Source of the DNA: Ciceribacter sp. L1K22
Lineage (GTDB): Bacteria; Pseudomonadota; Alphaproteobacteria; Rhizobiales; Rhizobiaceae
Assembly (NCBI RefSeq): GCF_017599385.1
Contig: NZ_JAGFPK010000001.1
Location: forward strand, 1,180,177 to 1,244,176
Direction: 5' to 3'
DNA: 64,000 bases
Part shown: positions 1 to 7,609 of the stretch, in pieces
Layout: each line of letters starts with the position of its first letter
Position numbering within the stretch: the first letter of the stretch is position 1
The notes under the pieces: model-generated
What the model saw: only the letters and a program-made list of their open reading frames with translations
Databases searched by the model: none
What the model was told of the DNA's origin: nothing
Translations under genes and position numbers: made by a program

Positions 1-396
1 GTCGTGGTGTTCGAACTCGGCGGCGATCGTCGGCGAGTGTGTCGCGACCGTGATCGCCATGTCGCGAGGAATGCGGCGGGCGATTTCCGCCGTCGTCGTT
101 CCGCCATCAAGGAAGATCGTCTGGCCCGGCTTGATGAGACTGAGGGCCAGGGCGCCCAGCTTTGCCTTTTCGGACGAGGCAACCGACCTTCTGCTGGAGA
201 ACTCCGGCAGCTCCGGCGTGATCGGCAGCGCTCCTCCGTGAACCCGCCGCAGAAGCCCGGCCGCCGCCATGTCGCGCATGTCGCGGCGGATCGTATCCTC
301 CGACAGTCCCAGTTCCCGCGCCAGATCCCCGGCGATCGCCCGGCCATCGCGTTTCAGGACATCGAGAATGTGTTGTCGTCTTTGTGTGGTCAGCAT
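1..396 (-). CDS. DeoR/GlpR-family transcriptional regulator (partial, C-terminus outside window)
   Basis: A sugar-metabolism type repressor whose first 132 residues are visible; it is cut by the left edge of the window. Translation of the minus strand starts MLTTQRRQHILDVLKRDG and continues through a winged helix-turn-helix (about residues 6-57; recognition helix SEDTIRRDMRDM) and the family linker RVHGGALP. The ligand domain then begins with FLDGGTTTAEIA (about residues 98-109), the loop that binds phosphorylated sugars in DeoR-family proteins. The start is the only ATG ahead of the helix-turn-helix. It is transcribed away from the DUF4406-like gene at 516, and the 10-bp repeats between them are the likely operator. 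The ligand cannot be named without the rest of the operon. Confidence 0.9.
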   Translation of the reverse strand, partial: MLTTQRRQHILDVLKRDGRAIAGDLARELGLSEDTIRRDMRDMAAAGLLRRVHGGALPITPELPEFSSRRSVASSEKAKLGALALSLIKPGQTIFLDGGTTTAEIARRIPRDMAITVATHSPTIAAEFEHHD

Positions 397-400
397 CGGA

Positions 401-469
401 TTTCACGAAATTGCACGATAATTTACGATATTGCATGATTTGACTCGATAAGCGAGAAGAATCGTGCAA
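401..469. promoter_or_regulatory. Iterated operator: five 10-bp direct repeats plus one inverted copy
   Basis: Directly upstream of the DeoR-family gene lie five head-to-tail 10-mers (401 TTTCACGAAA, 411 TTGCACGATA, 421 ATTTACGATA, 431 TTGCATGATT, 441 TGACTCGATA) around a TTnCACGATA core. An inverted copy, ATCGTGCAA, sits at 461-469. Period 10 puts the copies on one helix face. DeoR-family repressors commonly bind tandem repeats in their own promoter, so autoregulation is inferred. Confidence 0.6.
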
Positions 470-515
470 CACCGTGCGCTGCCCGCATGAGGCGGATGAC
501 AAAAGGAGATTATCG

Positions 516-872
516 ATGCTGATCCTGATCGCCGGACCCTATCGTTCCGGCACCAATGACGATCCGGCGCTGATGGCTGAGAACCTGAAGCGGCTGGAAG
601 AGCCGTCCTATGCCCTTTTCAAGGCTGGACACGTGCCGATGATCGGGGAGTGGGTGGCGCTGCCGGTCTGGCATGCCGCCGGAGGGTCGCACGTGGGTGA
701 CGATCTCTATGAGGAGATCTTCCATCCGGTCGCGGGGCGGCTGCTGCAACTGTGTGAGGGTGTCCTGCGTCTGCCCGGCGCCTCGAAGGGAGCGGACAAC
801 GACGTCAGGATCGCCACCGAGCGCGGCATCCCTGTCTGGTATCGCCTGGAGGACGTGCCGGGCTGCGGCTGA
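516..872 (+). CDS. DUF4406-like / nucleoside 2-deoxyribosyltransferase-fold protein
   Basis: A 118-residue protein beginning MLILIAGPYRSGTNDD. The start is set by the AAAGGAG Shine-Dalgarno sequence just upstream; an earlier in-frame ATG lacks one. The N-terminal AGPYRSG...DP signature, the central GHVPMIGEWVALP and the polar C-terminal segment with GADNDVRIA resemble DUF4406 proteins, a small branch of the nucleoside 2-deoxyribosyltransferase fold. No substrate is known for this branch. The gene is divergent from the DeoR-type regulator and could be under its control. It ends 6 bases before the convergent VOC gene. Confidence 0.7.
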   Translation: MLILIAGPYRSGTNDDPALMAENLKRLEEPSYALFKAGHVPMIGEWVALPVWHAAGGSHVGDDLYEEIFHPVAGRLLQLCEGVLRLPGASKGADNDVRIATERGIPVWYRLEDVPGCG

Positions 873-878
873 GCCCAC

Positions 879-1298
879 TCAGACCGCAAAGATTTGCGCG
901 TCGTCGGCGAAGGCCTTGAATTCCAGCGCATTGCCGGAGGGGTCGAACAGAAACATCGTCCGCTGTTCGCCGCTTTCGCCTTCGAACCGCAGCTTCGGCC
1001 GCATGCCCCATCGGGTGTCCGGATCGGCCTCCAGCCGTTTTGCCAGCGCCAAGAAATCCTCCATCGGCAGGATCACGCCGAAATGCGGAATGGGCACGGC
1101 ATCGCCCGCCACCGAGCCGGTGAGCGGTTCTCCGGCGGGCTTTCCCGTCAGATGCGCCGACATCTGGTGCCCGAAGAGGTCGAAGTCGATCCATTTGCCC
1201 GGGCTTTCCCTGCCGATCCGACATCCAAGCACCTCGCCATAAAACCGACGCGTGGCTTCGATATCGGTAATGGGGAAGGCAAGGTGAAAGGGACGCAT
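879..1298 (-). CDS. VOC-family (glyoxalase/bleomycin-resistance fold) protein
   Basis: A 139-residue single-domain vicinal oxygen chelate protein. It opens MRPFHLAFPITDIEATRRFY, the usual first beta-alpha unit of a VOC half, followed by GCRIGR and the WIDFDLFGHQ strand. The second half has PHFGVILPMEDF and ends with FLFDPSGNALEFKAF, the canonical metal-side strand. Candidate metal ligands are His5, His77 and the Glu of NALEF. Proteins of this form in rhizobia are usually called glyoxalase or lactoylglutathione lyase relatives, but the substrate is not determined by sequence. It is convergent with the DUF4406-like gene, and no partner gene is obvious. Confidence 0.88.
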   Translation of the reverse strand: MRPFHLAFPITDIEATRRFYGEVLGCRIGRESPGKWIDFDLFGHQMSAHLTGKPAGEPLTGSVAGDAVPIPHFGVILPMEDFLALAKRLEADPDTRWGMRPKLRFEGESGEQRTMFLFDPSGNALEFKAFADDAQIFAV

Positions 1299-1481
1299 GG
1301 CAATCTCCCGGTGCTGGTTGGTCCTGAACGTCCAAGACTATCTAAAATGGACGGGTTGGGAAGCCGTCTGGCGCTGTCTAACGAGAGAAGCGGCCGGTAT
1401 TGATGGTTGACAACTCTAGGTGCAGTGCACAAACTTCCCTGGATTATAGTGATCCGGCAAGCTTCGGTCAGAGAGGCAAAA

Positions 1482-1697
1482 GTGAGCACAGTAATTCTGA
1501 CTTCCCGTGAAATAGCGGCCGTCAGCTATGACGATGCGGCGGCACGACTGCAGGTGGAACTGCGCAAGGGCGGCCTCTACGAGGTCATTGATGTGCCGGA
1601 ACCGGTGTTTCACAAGCTGTGCACGTCGCCGTCACCGGGCACCTATTTCCACCTCCACATCCGCAAGGGCGGATACAATATCCGCCGTCTGCGCTAG
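1482..1697 (+). CDS. KTSC-domain protein
   Basis: A roughly 71-residue protein made almost entirely of one KTSC domain: SREIAAVSYDDAAARLQVEL, then GGLYEVIDVP and PGTYFHLHIRKGGYNI. KTSC is a small module, sometimes fused to nucleic-acid enzymes, whose biochemical role is unproven. The chosen start is the GTG after an AGAGG Shine-Dalgarno sequence. An upstream in-frame TTG would add about 25 residues outside the domain and has no ribosome site. It is convergent with the GST gene downstream. Confidence 0.72.
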   Translation: MSTVILTSREIAAVSYDDAAARLQVELRKGGLYEVIDVPEPVFHKLCTSPSPGTYFHLHIRKGGYNIRRLR

Positions 1698-1726
1698 GGC
1701 GTTCCTGTCCGGGGTACTGCCGCCGA

Positions 1727-2386
1727 TCATTCCACCTCGGCCAGCCGCTTCCCCCACATCGCCTTGAAGCCGGGACGGGCGTGACAGCGCGCCAGCCAGT
1801 CCCGGACATGGGGATGCTTCTCGAACAGCGGCGTGTGCGCCGATGCATAGCGGACCACCTCGGCCAGATTGATGTCGGCGACGGTGAAGCGTTCGCCCAC
1901 GATGTATTCCGCTCCGGCAAAATGACAGTCGAGCACGGCGAATGGACGGTCGAGGAGGCGGGCAACCGCCAGGGCCTCCGCTTTGCCGGCCTCGGTTTCA
2001 AGGCGTCCTTCCGCCGCCGCGAGGGAAATCTTGAGCGCGTTCGCCTCGATCGACGTCGCGCCGAAAAACGACCAGTGTGTCATGAGCGCGTCTTCGCTCA
2101 GATCCGCAGGCGCGAGTGACCCGCCATGCTTCTTCGCGAGATAGAGGTTGATTGCCATGGACTCGAACAGCACGAGGTTCCCATCGACCATCGTGGGGAT
2201 CGTCCCCATCGGATTGATCGCCAGGAAATCCGGCGAACGCGTGTTGAGACGTGCATCCCGCGCGAGCGGATCGGCAAGCTTGTAGGCCTGGATCACTGGT
2301 ACATGCTTGAAATCGATTCCCAGCTCTTCGATCAGCCAAAGGGGTCGCGTCGCGCGCGACCGATAGACGCCATGGATTTCCAGCAT
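1727..2386 (-). CDS. Glutathione S-transferase family protein
   Basis: A 219-residue cytosolic GST. The N-terminal thioredoxin-fold half (1-80) contains SRATRPLWLIEELG, the cis-proline motif NPMGTIPTMVDG and the glutathione-binding LFESMAINLYLA. The helical half (90-219) has the N-capping motif FTVADINLAEVVRY and ends KAMWGKRLAEVE. The start at MLEIHGVYRSRA is supported by a GGAGGGAA Shine-Dalgarno sequence directly upstream; a longer in-frame start adds 14 residues unlike the family. It probably conjugates or reduces electrophiles in the cytoplasm. It appears monocistronic. Confidence 0.9.
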   Translation of the reverse strand: MLEIHGVYRSRATRPLWLIEELGIDFKHVPVIQAYKLADPLARDARLNTRSPDFLAINPMGTIPTMVDGNLVLFESMAINLYLAKKHGGSLAPADLSEDALMTHWSFFGATSIEANALKISLAAAEGRLETEAGKAEALAVARLLDRPFAVLDCHFAGAEYIVGERFTVADINLAEVVRYASAHTPLFEKHPHVRDWLARCHARPGFKAMWGKRLAEVE

Positions 2387-2674
2387 GAAAACTTCCCTCC
2401 GCTTCGTTGCGGTCGAAGCTAGCGGCAAGCACGAGGTTTTTGAAGCGACCCCGGCGTGATGCGATGCTGATTTCTTGTCATGGGCCGGATTGACAGTACG
2501 CTGCCTCAGCTCTATCCAAAATGCGTGGGTCAGCAGTTCACCCAGGCGTCACCGCCCCGCAAGGGGAGCTAAACCTGCCGCATGATATCTCGACAGACAC
2601 TTTTCCCGTGCCCGGTCGACAAGACGGTGACCACCGACGCATTCCAATTCGGGCACGATATCGAGGAAAAGACG

Positions 2675-3223
2675 ATGTCGCGTAGCATCATGACGTATCA
2701 TGCGCCGGACATATCGGCGCTCGCCCGCAGCCTGAAGCGGGAACTGGACGAACGGACGGAAAAACCCGGCCACGTCGAACTTCTGAACATCCTGTCCCGG
2801 GCGGCCGGCTTCCGCAACTTCCAGCACCTTCGTGCCGCGCAAGCCGCCGGTGAACGTCTGGCAATGCCGTCGCCGCCGGCCGCGCCGGTGGATCACGTGC
2901 GCGTGGAGGCGGCGCTTCGCTGTTTCGACGGGCAGGGCAGGCTATCCCGCTGGCCAGCCAAGACGTCGCTCCAGCAGCTCTGCCTGTGGGCACTCTGGGC
3001 GCGCATCCCGGCCGAGCGGGAATTCGATGAGAAGGCGATCAGCGGATTGCTGAGAGACCTGCACCTGTTCGGCGATCACGCGCTCCTGCGGCGCGAGATG
3101 GTCAACCAGCGACTGCTCTTCCGGACGCAGGACTGCAAGGTCTACCGGCGCATCGAGCAGCGGCCACCCGCCGAAGCCATCGCGCTCCTGAAGAGCCTCG
3201 GCGGCGCGCGGGCGAGAGAGTGA
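2675..3223 (+). CDS. DUF2087-domain protein
   Basis: A 182-residue protein. The N-terminal third (MSRSIMTYHAPDISALARSL...AAGFRNFQHLRA) is a short helical region resembling glyoxalase-superfamily-like N-terminal modules. The C-terminal third matches DUF2087: FDEKAISGLLRDLHLFGDHALLRREMVNQRLLFRTQDCKVYRR. That domain is small, helical and frequently attached to DNA-binding regulators; its ligand is unknown. The start follows GAGGAAA with 6-base spacing. The preceding 288 bases hold no other gene. It is convergent with the diguanylate cyclase gene. Confidence 0.78.
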   Translation: MSRSIMTYHAPDISALARSLKRELDERTEKPGHVELLNILSRAAGFRNFQHLRAAQAAGERLAMPSPPAAPVDHVRVEAALRCFDGQGRLSRWPAKTSLQQLCLWALWARIPAEREFDEKAISGLLRDLHLFGDHALLRREMVNQRLLFRTQDCKVYRRIEQRPPAEAIALLKSLGGARARE

Positions 3224-3245
3224 GAGTTGCAGCGACTGCCGGCTT

Positions 3246-5048
3246 TTAGCTGGCGGCCGCCAGCAGCGCGGCATTGTCGGCCTGTTGCTTCATCAACGCG
3301 CGGGCGGCGACCCTTTCAAGCGGGCGCGAGAAGAGGAAACCCTGCCCACGCTGGCAGCCGAGGTCAGTGAGGAGTTGAACCTGTTCGGGCGTTTCCACGC
3401 CTTCCGCGATCACCCGGATTCCAAGGCCGTCGGCGATATCGATGAGACCCTTGATGATGACGCCTCCGGCCCGTTCGCTGGCCATTCTCTGGACGAAGCA
3501 CTTGTCGATCTTGATGAGGTCGATGGGCACCGTCAGAAGATGCGTGAGCGAGGCGAAGCCCGTGCCGAAATCGTCGAGTGCGACGAAGACGCCAGCTGCC
3601 CGCAACCGGCTGATTTCTCTCGCAACCGTCTCGTCTCGTTGATCGAGATAGACGGACTCCGTGACCTCTATGGCCACCCGGTCGAGCGGAACGCCATGCC
3701 CGCCGAAAACGGCTTCGAGACGCTGGCACAATCCGCCTCGATAAAGATCCATGCCGGAGACGTTGATGCCGATCCGGCCGAAGTAGAGGCCGTCGTCACG
3801 CCAGCTGCGCATGTCCGCGGCCACCGTTTCAAGCATTCGTTGGGTCAGGTCGTAGGCGGCCTGGCCGTCGCGCGTCGCCTCGTGGAAATAACCCGCGGCG
3901 ACAATCTCGCCGCTTCTCGTCCGCATCCGGCACAGCGCCTCGAAACCCCGGAGGTTGCCGGTCGAAAGCTCGACCACCGGCTGGTAGAAGGCGTCGATAC
4001 GTCCGTCCTGCAGGGACTCGGTCAGGTCCTGTATGGACCGGTAACGCCGTGCGATTGCGGAACCGAGCCCTGACACGAACTCCACAAAGCCGCCGCGGCG
4101 ACGCTCTTTCGCATGGTAGAGAGCGTAATCCGCGTTCTGGTGAACCTGGTGTGACGGCTTTCCTTCGGCCGCCATGTCGCCACCGACGGTGACGGAAGGA
4201 TTTATAAGCTGCCCGGCGCAGAGCGTCGGCGCCTTCATGATGACGGTAAGCCTCTCGGCGATCTCTACCAGTTCCTCACGGCCGTCACATTCCACGAGCA
4301 CGGCGAACTCGTCGCCCCCCAGCCGGAAGCTCTGGCAGTTCTTGCCGAGGCCCGAGAGCCGTTCGGCAACCGATCGGATGAGATCGTCGCCCGCAAGGTG
4401 CCCGAACCGGTCATTGACGAGCTTCAGATTGTCGACATCGGCGAGCAGAAGCCCCCAGCTCCGGCTGCCTGCGTCGAGACAGGCGACCTTGTCGTTGAAG
4501 GCCTTCCGGTTGGGAAGCTTCGTGAGCGCATCGGTTTGCGCCAGCTTCTGACGTTCGATGACCCGCTGGTCCCGTTCGATGGCGATGGCGCAGAGATGCA
4601 CGCACGCCTGGACGACCTGTTTTTCCCGGCGTGTCGGATTGCGCTCGGTTCGATAGTAGAAAGCGAAGGTTCCCATGACCTTGTCGGACAGGATGATGGG
4701 GGTTGACCAGCACGCGAGAAACCCCGCCGAAAGTGCCAAGTGCTTATAGTCCTGCCAGAACGGATGTGTCGCGATGCTGGAGACCGCGACGGGGCGGCCT
4801 GTATAGGCCGCAGTGCCGCATGATCCAATGCCAGCACCGATTGCGACACCATCTATTGCCTTCGAATAGAACCCTGGAAGTGACGGGCCGGAAAGATGAC
4901 TGAGGCGACTTTCCGCGTCCAGCAGCAGGACCGAACAAATGGTATCGGGAAGTATCCGCTCCACGGCGTTGCAAAGATAGTCGACCGTCTCCCTCAGGCC
5001 GTCGCCGCGGGCAATCATCTCAAGGATGGTGTTTTGCAGTCTCTGCAT
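3246..5048 (-). CDS. GAF-GGDEF-EAL cyclic-di-GMP synthase/phosphodiesterase
   Basis: A 600-residue cytoplasmic signalling protein predicted to control cyclic di-GMP. An N-terminal GAF sensor (about 20-160) is followed by a GGDEF domain (about 170-330) with intact RLGGDEFAVLV, and an EAL domain (about 345-590). The EAL domain retains FEALCRM, the Glu of IEVTES, the metal-binding DDFGTGFASL, the catalytic Lys in LIKIDKCFV and VIAEGVETPEQV. Both active sites therefore look functional, so the net direction of activity cannot be read from sequence. There is no transmembrane segment. It is monocistronic; the ligand of the GAF domain is unknown. Confidence 0.95.
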   Translation of the reverse strand: MQRLQNTILEMIARGDGLRETVDYLCNAVERILPDTICSVLLLDAESRLSHLSGPSLPGFYSKAIDGVAIGAGIGSCGTAAYTGRPVAVSSIATHPFWQDYKHLALSAGFLACWSTPIILSDKVMGTFAFYYRTERNPTRREKQVVQACVHLCAIAIERDQRVIERQKLAQTDALTKLPNRKAFNDKVACLDAGSRSWGLLLADVDNLKLVNDRFGHLAGDDLIRSVAERLSGLGKNCQSFRLGGDEFAVLVECDGREELVEIAERLTVIMKAPTLCAGQLINPSVTVGGDMAAEGKPSHQVHQNADYALYHAKERRRGGFVEFVSGLGSAIARRYRSIQDLTESLQDGRIDAFYQPVVELSTGNLRGFEALCRMRTRSGEIVAAGYFHEATRDGQAAYDLTQRMLETVAADMRSWRDDGLYFGRIGINVSGMDLYRGGLCQRLEAVFGGHGVPLDRVAIEVTESVYLDQRDETVAREISRLRAAGVFVALDDFGTGFASLTHLLTVPIDLIKIDKCFVQRMASERAGGVIIKGLIDIADGLGIRVIAEGVETPEQVQLLTDLGCQRGQGFLFSRPLERVAARALMKQQADNAALLAAAS

Positions 5049-5140
5049 CGTGCGCTCGTTCCCCTCGACGACAGAAGACCACAGCAGCGTTAAATAGCCC
5101 TTACGAATTTTCTAAAAATGTAAATTAGCTATGACTTTGT

Positions 5141-6508
5141 TCACGTGGCGCGATTTCCGCTGATCGTCAGATGCGGGGGTACGTCGCCGCCGGCCATCAG
5201 GTCGCCGGTCGTCTTCTCGTTCCAGCGATAGCCGACGATCGCGCCGTCTTTCGTCCCGTTGAAGATATTGCCGGTGATGACAGCCGCGCCGCTCTCCTCC
5301 ACTACGGTTACATAGATGCCGATTGGCGACTGGCGCACGACGTTTCCGGAGACCACGACGTCGCGCAGATACGGCCCCCAGCCGAGCATCATGCCGTAGC
5401 GCGGCGCGTTCTCGATCACGTTGCCCGAAACGACCGTGTCGGCTTCCACCGAAATGCCGAAGCCGAAGCCGGCGCCGTCGTGTTCATAGGGACCGGTGAG
5501 GGAGAGGTTGCGGACAAGGTTGCCGGTGACGGTGGCGAGCCGCCCGCCTTCGTTGAAGTTGACGATCAGGATGCCGTTCGCCGCCGTATCGATCAGGTTG
5601 TCGGCGACAACGGCGCCTTCGAAGGAGAATTCGACGTAGAGCGCTGTCTCGCCGCTCTTCAGGCACTGGTTGCCGCGGATCTGCACGTTGGAGGCCGAAT
5701 TCGCCCGGATCGCGGAAAAGGCGCAGTCGGAGACATGGTTGTCCGAGACGATCACATTGTCGGCGCGAAAGAGATTGATGCCGTTGCCGTATTCTCCCGT
5801 GCCTCCGTCGCGCGCACCGATCCGGTAGACACGATTGCCGGTGACGACCGAACCATCGTCGCCCTTGGTCCAGCGATGCACGAGAATGCCACCGTTCCCG
5901 CAGTCATGCACGCGGTTGTCGCGGACCGACAGCCTGACGCACTCGACCGCGTAGAGCCCGATGTCTGCGGCGCCGCTCACCGTCGACCGTTCGATCCGAC
6001 CGCCGCAGCGCTCCAGGTGAAACCCCGTCTTGCGACTGCCGGCGATCTCGCAATTGTCGATCAGGGCTTCGCCCACATTGGCGAGGTGAACCAGCCCGCT
6101 CACGTGGTCGCCAAGCCAGCCGTTCGAACCGTCGATGGCAATGTTGCTGATCTCGATCCGGTCGGCGCCGTCGGCGCGCAGCAGGTGTCCGTCGCCGGTA
6201 TAGATGAGGCGCGACGCACCGGGTACGCCGGTGAGGCGGGTTCCGTCGGGAAGGTCGATATTGGAAACCGTGTAGTCGCCGGGTGGCAGAAACACCGGGG
6301 TCCTTGCCGCTGCCGCGTCATTGAGAACCGTCTGCAGCCGTCGGCTCTGGTTGTCGGGTGCATTGGGCACGACGCCGGCCGCCGCCGCATCGATCGATCC
6401 GCGCATCTCGATCTCGGTGAAGGCGAGCGCCTGGGAAAGCGCGGGTCGATGCGCGAACCCCGCGAGCGCGGCGCCTCCCGTCAGCAGCAATCGGCGTCTT
6501 TCGATCAT
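5141..6508 (-). CDS. Tat-exported right-handed beta-helix repeat protein (TIGR03808 type)
   Basis: A 455-residue secreted protein. The start MIERRRLLLTGGAALAGFAH supplies a twin-arginine signal (ERRRLLL plus a hydrophobic stretch) with likely cleavage after the following PALSQA. The mature part begins like a pectate-lyase-type beta helix (FLPPGDYTVSNIDLPDGTRLTG) and then repeats degenerate coils rich in I..N....G, for example VVTGNRVYRIGARD, VSDNHVSDCAF and VVADNLIDTAANG. The pattern matches the rhizobial family of Tat-translocated uncharacterised repeat proteins. A carbohydrate-modifying or cell-surface role is inferred from the fold only. A longer in-frame start exists but would bury the Tat motif. 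Confidence 0.88.
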   Translation of the reverse strand: MIERRRLLLTGGAALAGFAHRPALSQALAFTEIEMRGSIDAAAAGVVPNAPDNQSRRLQTVLNDAAAARTPVFLPPGDYTVSNIDLPDGTRLTGVPGASRLIYTGDGHLLRADGADRIEISNIAIDGSNGWLGDHVSGLVHLANVGEALIDNCEIAGSRKTGFHLERCGGRIERSTVSGAADIGLYAVECVRLSVRDNRVHDCGNGGILVHRWTKGDDGSVVTGNRVYRIGARDGGTGEYGNGINLFRADNVIVSDNHVSDCAFSAIRANSASNVQIRGNQCLKSGETALYVEFSFEGAVVADNLIDTAANGILIVNFNEGGRLATVTGNLVRNLSLTGPYEHDGAGFGFGISVEADTVVSGNVIENAPRYGMMLGWGPYLRDVVVSGNVVRQSPIGIYVTVVEESGAAVITGNIFNGTKDGAIVGYRWNEKTTGDLMAGGDVPPHLTISGNRAT

Positions 6509-6643
6509 ATCTACCCTGGCACAATCAAACCGGATGGCGCGACAGAATGGCACGCGGGAGTTAAGGAAACGGTTTGCTCCAGATCAATGCGGCAGCGTGC
6601 AAGCAGGCGCTAATCTATCCTCGATCGATTGATGGAGGTCACG

Positions 6644-6844
6644 ATGTTTCGTCTTGCTGCGGTTCTCTACATTCTCGTCGCCACGGCGCTGGCAGGCGCG
6701 TCGGTGACTACGGTTCTCTCCTTGCGGATGATGGAGCCGTGGCAGATCGCGGGAGCGTTTGCGGCCGGCTGTGTGATCGCTCTTCCGATCGCCTGGGTTC
6801 TGGCGCGCAAGATCTCCGCCACGATGAAGTCTTCCGTCGCCTGA
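6644..6844 (+). CDS. Small two-helix inner-membrane protein
   Basis: A 66-residue protein, MFRLAAVLYILVATALAG..., with two hydrophobic helices (about 3-24 and 34-56) separated by RMMEPWQ and ending in a basic tail. The start follows ATGGAGG with 3-base spacing. Similar short proteins are conserved in Rhizobiaceae, sometimes mislabelled CTP synthetase; there is no enzymatic motif here. The function is unknown. Confidence 0.75.
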   Translation: MFRLAAVLYILVATALAGASVTTVLSLRMMEPWQIAGAFAAGCVIALPIAWVLARKISATMKSSVA

Positions 6845-6933
6845 GATGAGGGGGATCAGGCGGCTGACGCGGGTGTCGCGCCCGACGTTCAGGAGGCGGA
6901 TGGACTGTCCGCGGCATGAGCGCACCCGCACCG

Positions 6934-6971
6934 ATCGGCCGGCCTTCGTTGGATCGCGAAGGCCGGCCGAT
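6934..6971. terminator. Strong hairpin between convergent genes (probable bidirectional terminator)
   Basis: Two perfect 15-bp arms, ATCGGCCGGCCTTCG and CGAAGGCCGGCCGAT, flank an 8-base loop. The hairpin lies between the end of the small membrane protein and the end of the convergent MarR gene. On the plus strand it is followed by TGTTCTTG, a weak U-rich tail. Confidence 0.65.
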
Positions 6972-6983
6972 TGTTCTTGACGA

Positions 6984-7514
6984 TCATCCGTCCGTACCGC
7001 TGTCGCCGGCCAGCCTCGTATGCGCGTGCATCCGGTCGACGAACTTTTCGAACAGGATCGCAAAGCGCTCCACGTCCTCCTTCGGCCAATCGGCTAGAAT
7101 GGCGTGGATGAGGTTCGCCTTGATGTTCTGAAGCGCCTCGATCATCTGCCATCCCTTGGGCGTCAGTTCCACAACGGCACGTCGCGCGTCGACCTGCGAT
7201 ACCGCACGCCGCAACACATTCTGCTTCACAAGTTCCGCCACCAGCCGGCTGCCGCGCGAGGGATCGATGCGCATCGCTTCGGCAATGGCCCCGACCGTCG
7301 CCTCGCCATCGTCGGCGCAGCGCCGCACGGCTTCGATCACATCGAGATGGGTAAGATCCAGATCCGGCGCTACCGACTGGATCGCCATGCGTCCGATGAT
7401 ACGCCTGCCGATCATCAGCCGCATCTTCGACATGCTGGTCCCGATGGACGCTATGTCTTCCGGTTCGTCGTCCGGCACGGCCCAGAGCGAACTGGCCGAT
7501 ATCTCTTTCGTCAT
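6984..7514 (-). CDS. MarR-family transcriptional regulator
   Basis: A 176-residue winged-helix repressor. After a variable N-terminus come LDLTHLDVIEAVRRC, the helix-turn-helix ATVGAIAEAMRIDPSRGSRLVAEL (about residues 72-96) and the wing NVLRRAVSQVDARRAVVELTPKG, typical of MarR proteins. The C-terminal dimerisation helices end in a charged tail. It is divergent from an EmrB/QacA-type drug pump and an inverted repeat overlaps the shared promoter, so it is inferred to repress the pump and itself and to be released by a pump substrate. Confidence 0.92.
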   Translation of the reverse strand: MTKEISASSLWAVPDDEPEDIASIGTSMSKMRLMIGRRIIGRMAIQSVAPDLDLTHLDVIEAVRRCADDGEATVGAIAEAMRIDPSRGSRLVAELVKQNVLRRAVSQVDARRAVVELTPKGWQMIEALQNIKANLIHAILADWPKEDVERFAILFEKFVDRMHAHTRLAGDSGTDG

Positions 7515-7543
7515 GGCGCCCCCTCGCAGTCATCGCACGCAAA

Positions 7544-7581
7544 TATGTGCTGTTGACATTTATATGCCAAAAGCACATAAA
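7544..7581. promoter_or_regulatory. MarR operator overlapping the MFS promoter
   Basis: Perfect arms TATGTGCT (7544-7551) and AGCACATA (7572-7579) are separated by 20 bases. Between and within them lie TTGACA (7553-7558) and, 17 bases on, CATAAA (7576-7581), a plausible sigma-70 promoter for the MFS gene. Repressor binding to both arms would occlude it. Confidence 0.65.
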
Positions 7582-7609
7582 AAGCCAACTCAGAATTTTG
7601 GATGCTCCC

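Noticed and set aside
401-469. Possible CRISPR or replication iterons
   Set aside because: Copies are only 10 bp and contiguous, with no replication gene; an operator explains them better.
5171-6613. 480-codon plus-strand frame opposite the beta-helix gene
   Set aside because: Antisense shadow; it has no family pattern while the other strand has a Tat signal and repeats.
7547-7609. Longer start for the MFS gene at a GTG
   Set aside because: The GTG lies inside the MarR operator and the -35/-10 region, so it cannot be on the mRNA.
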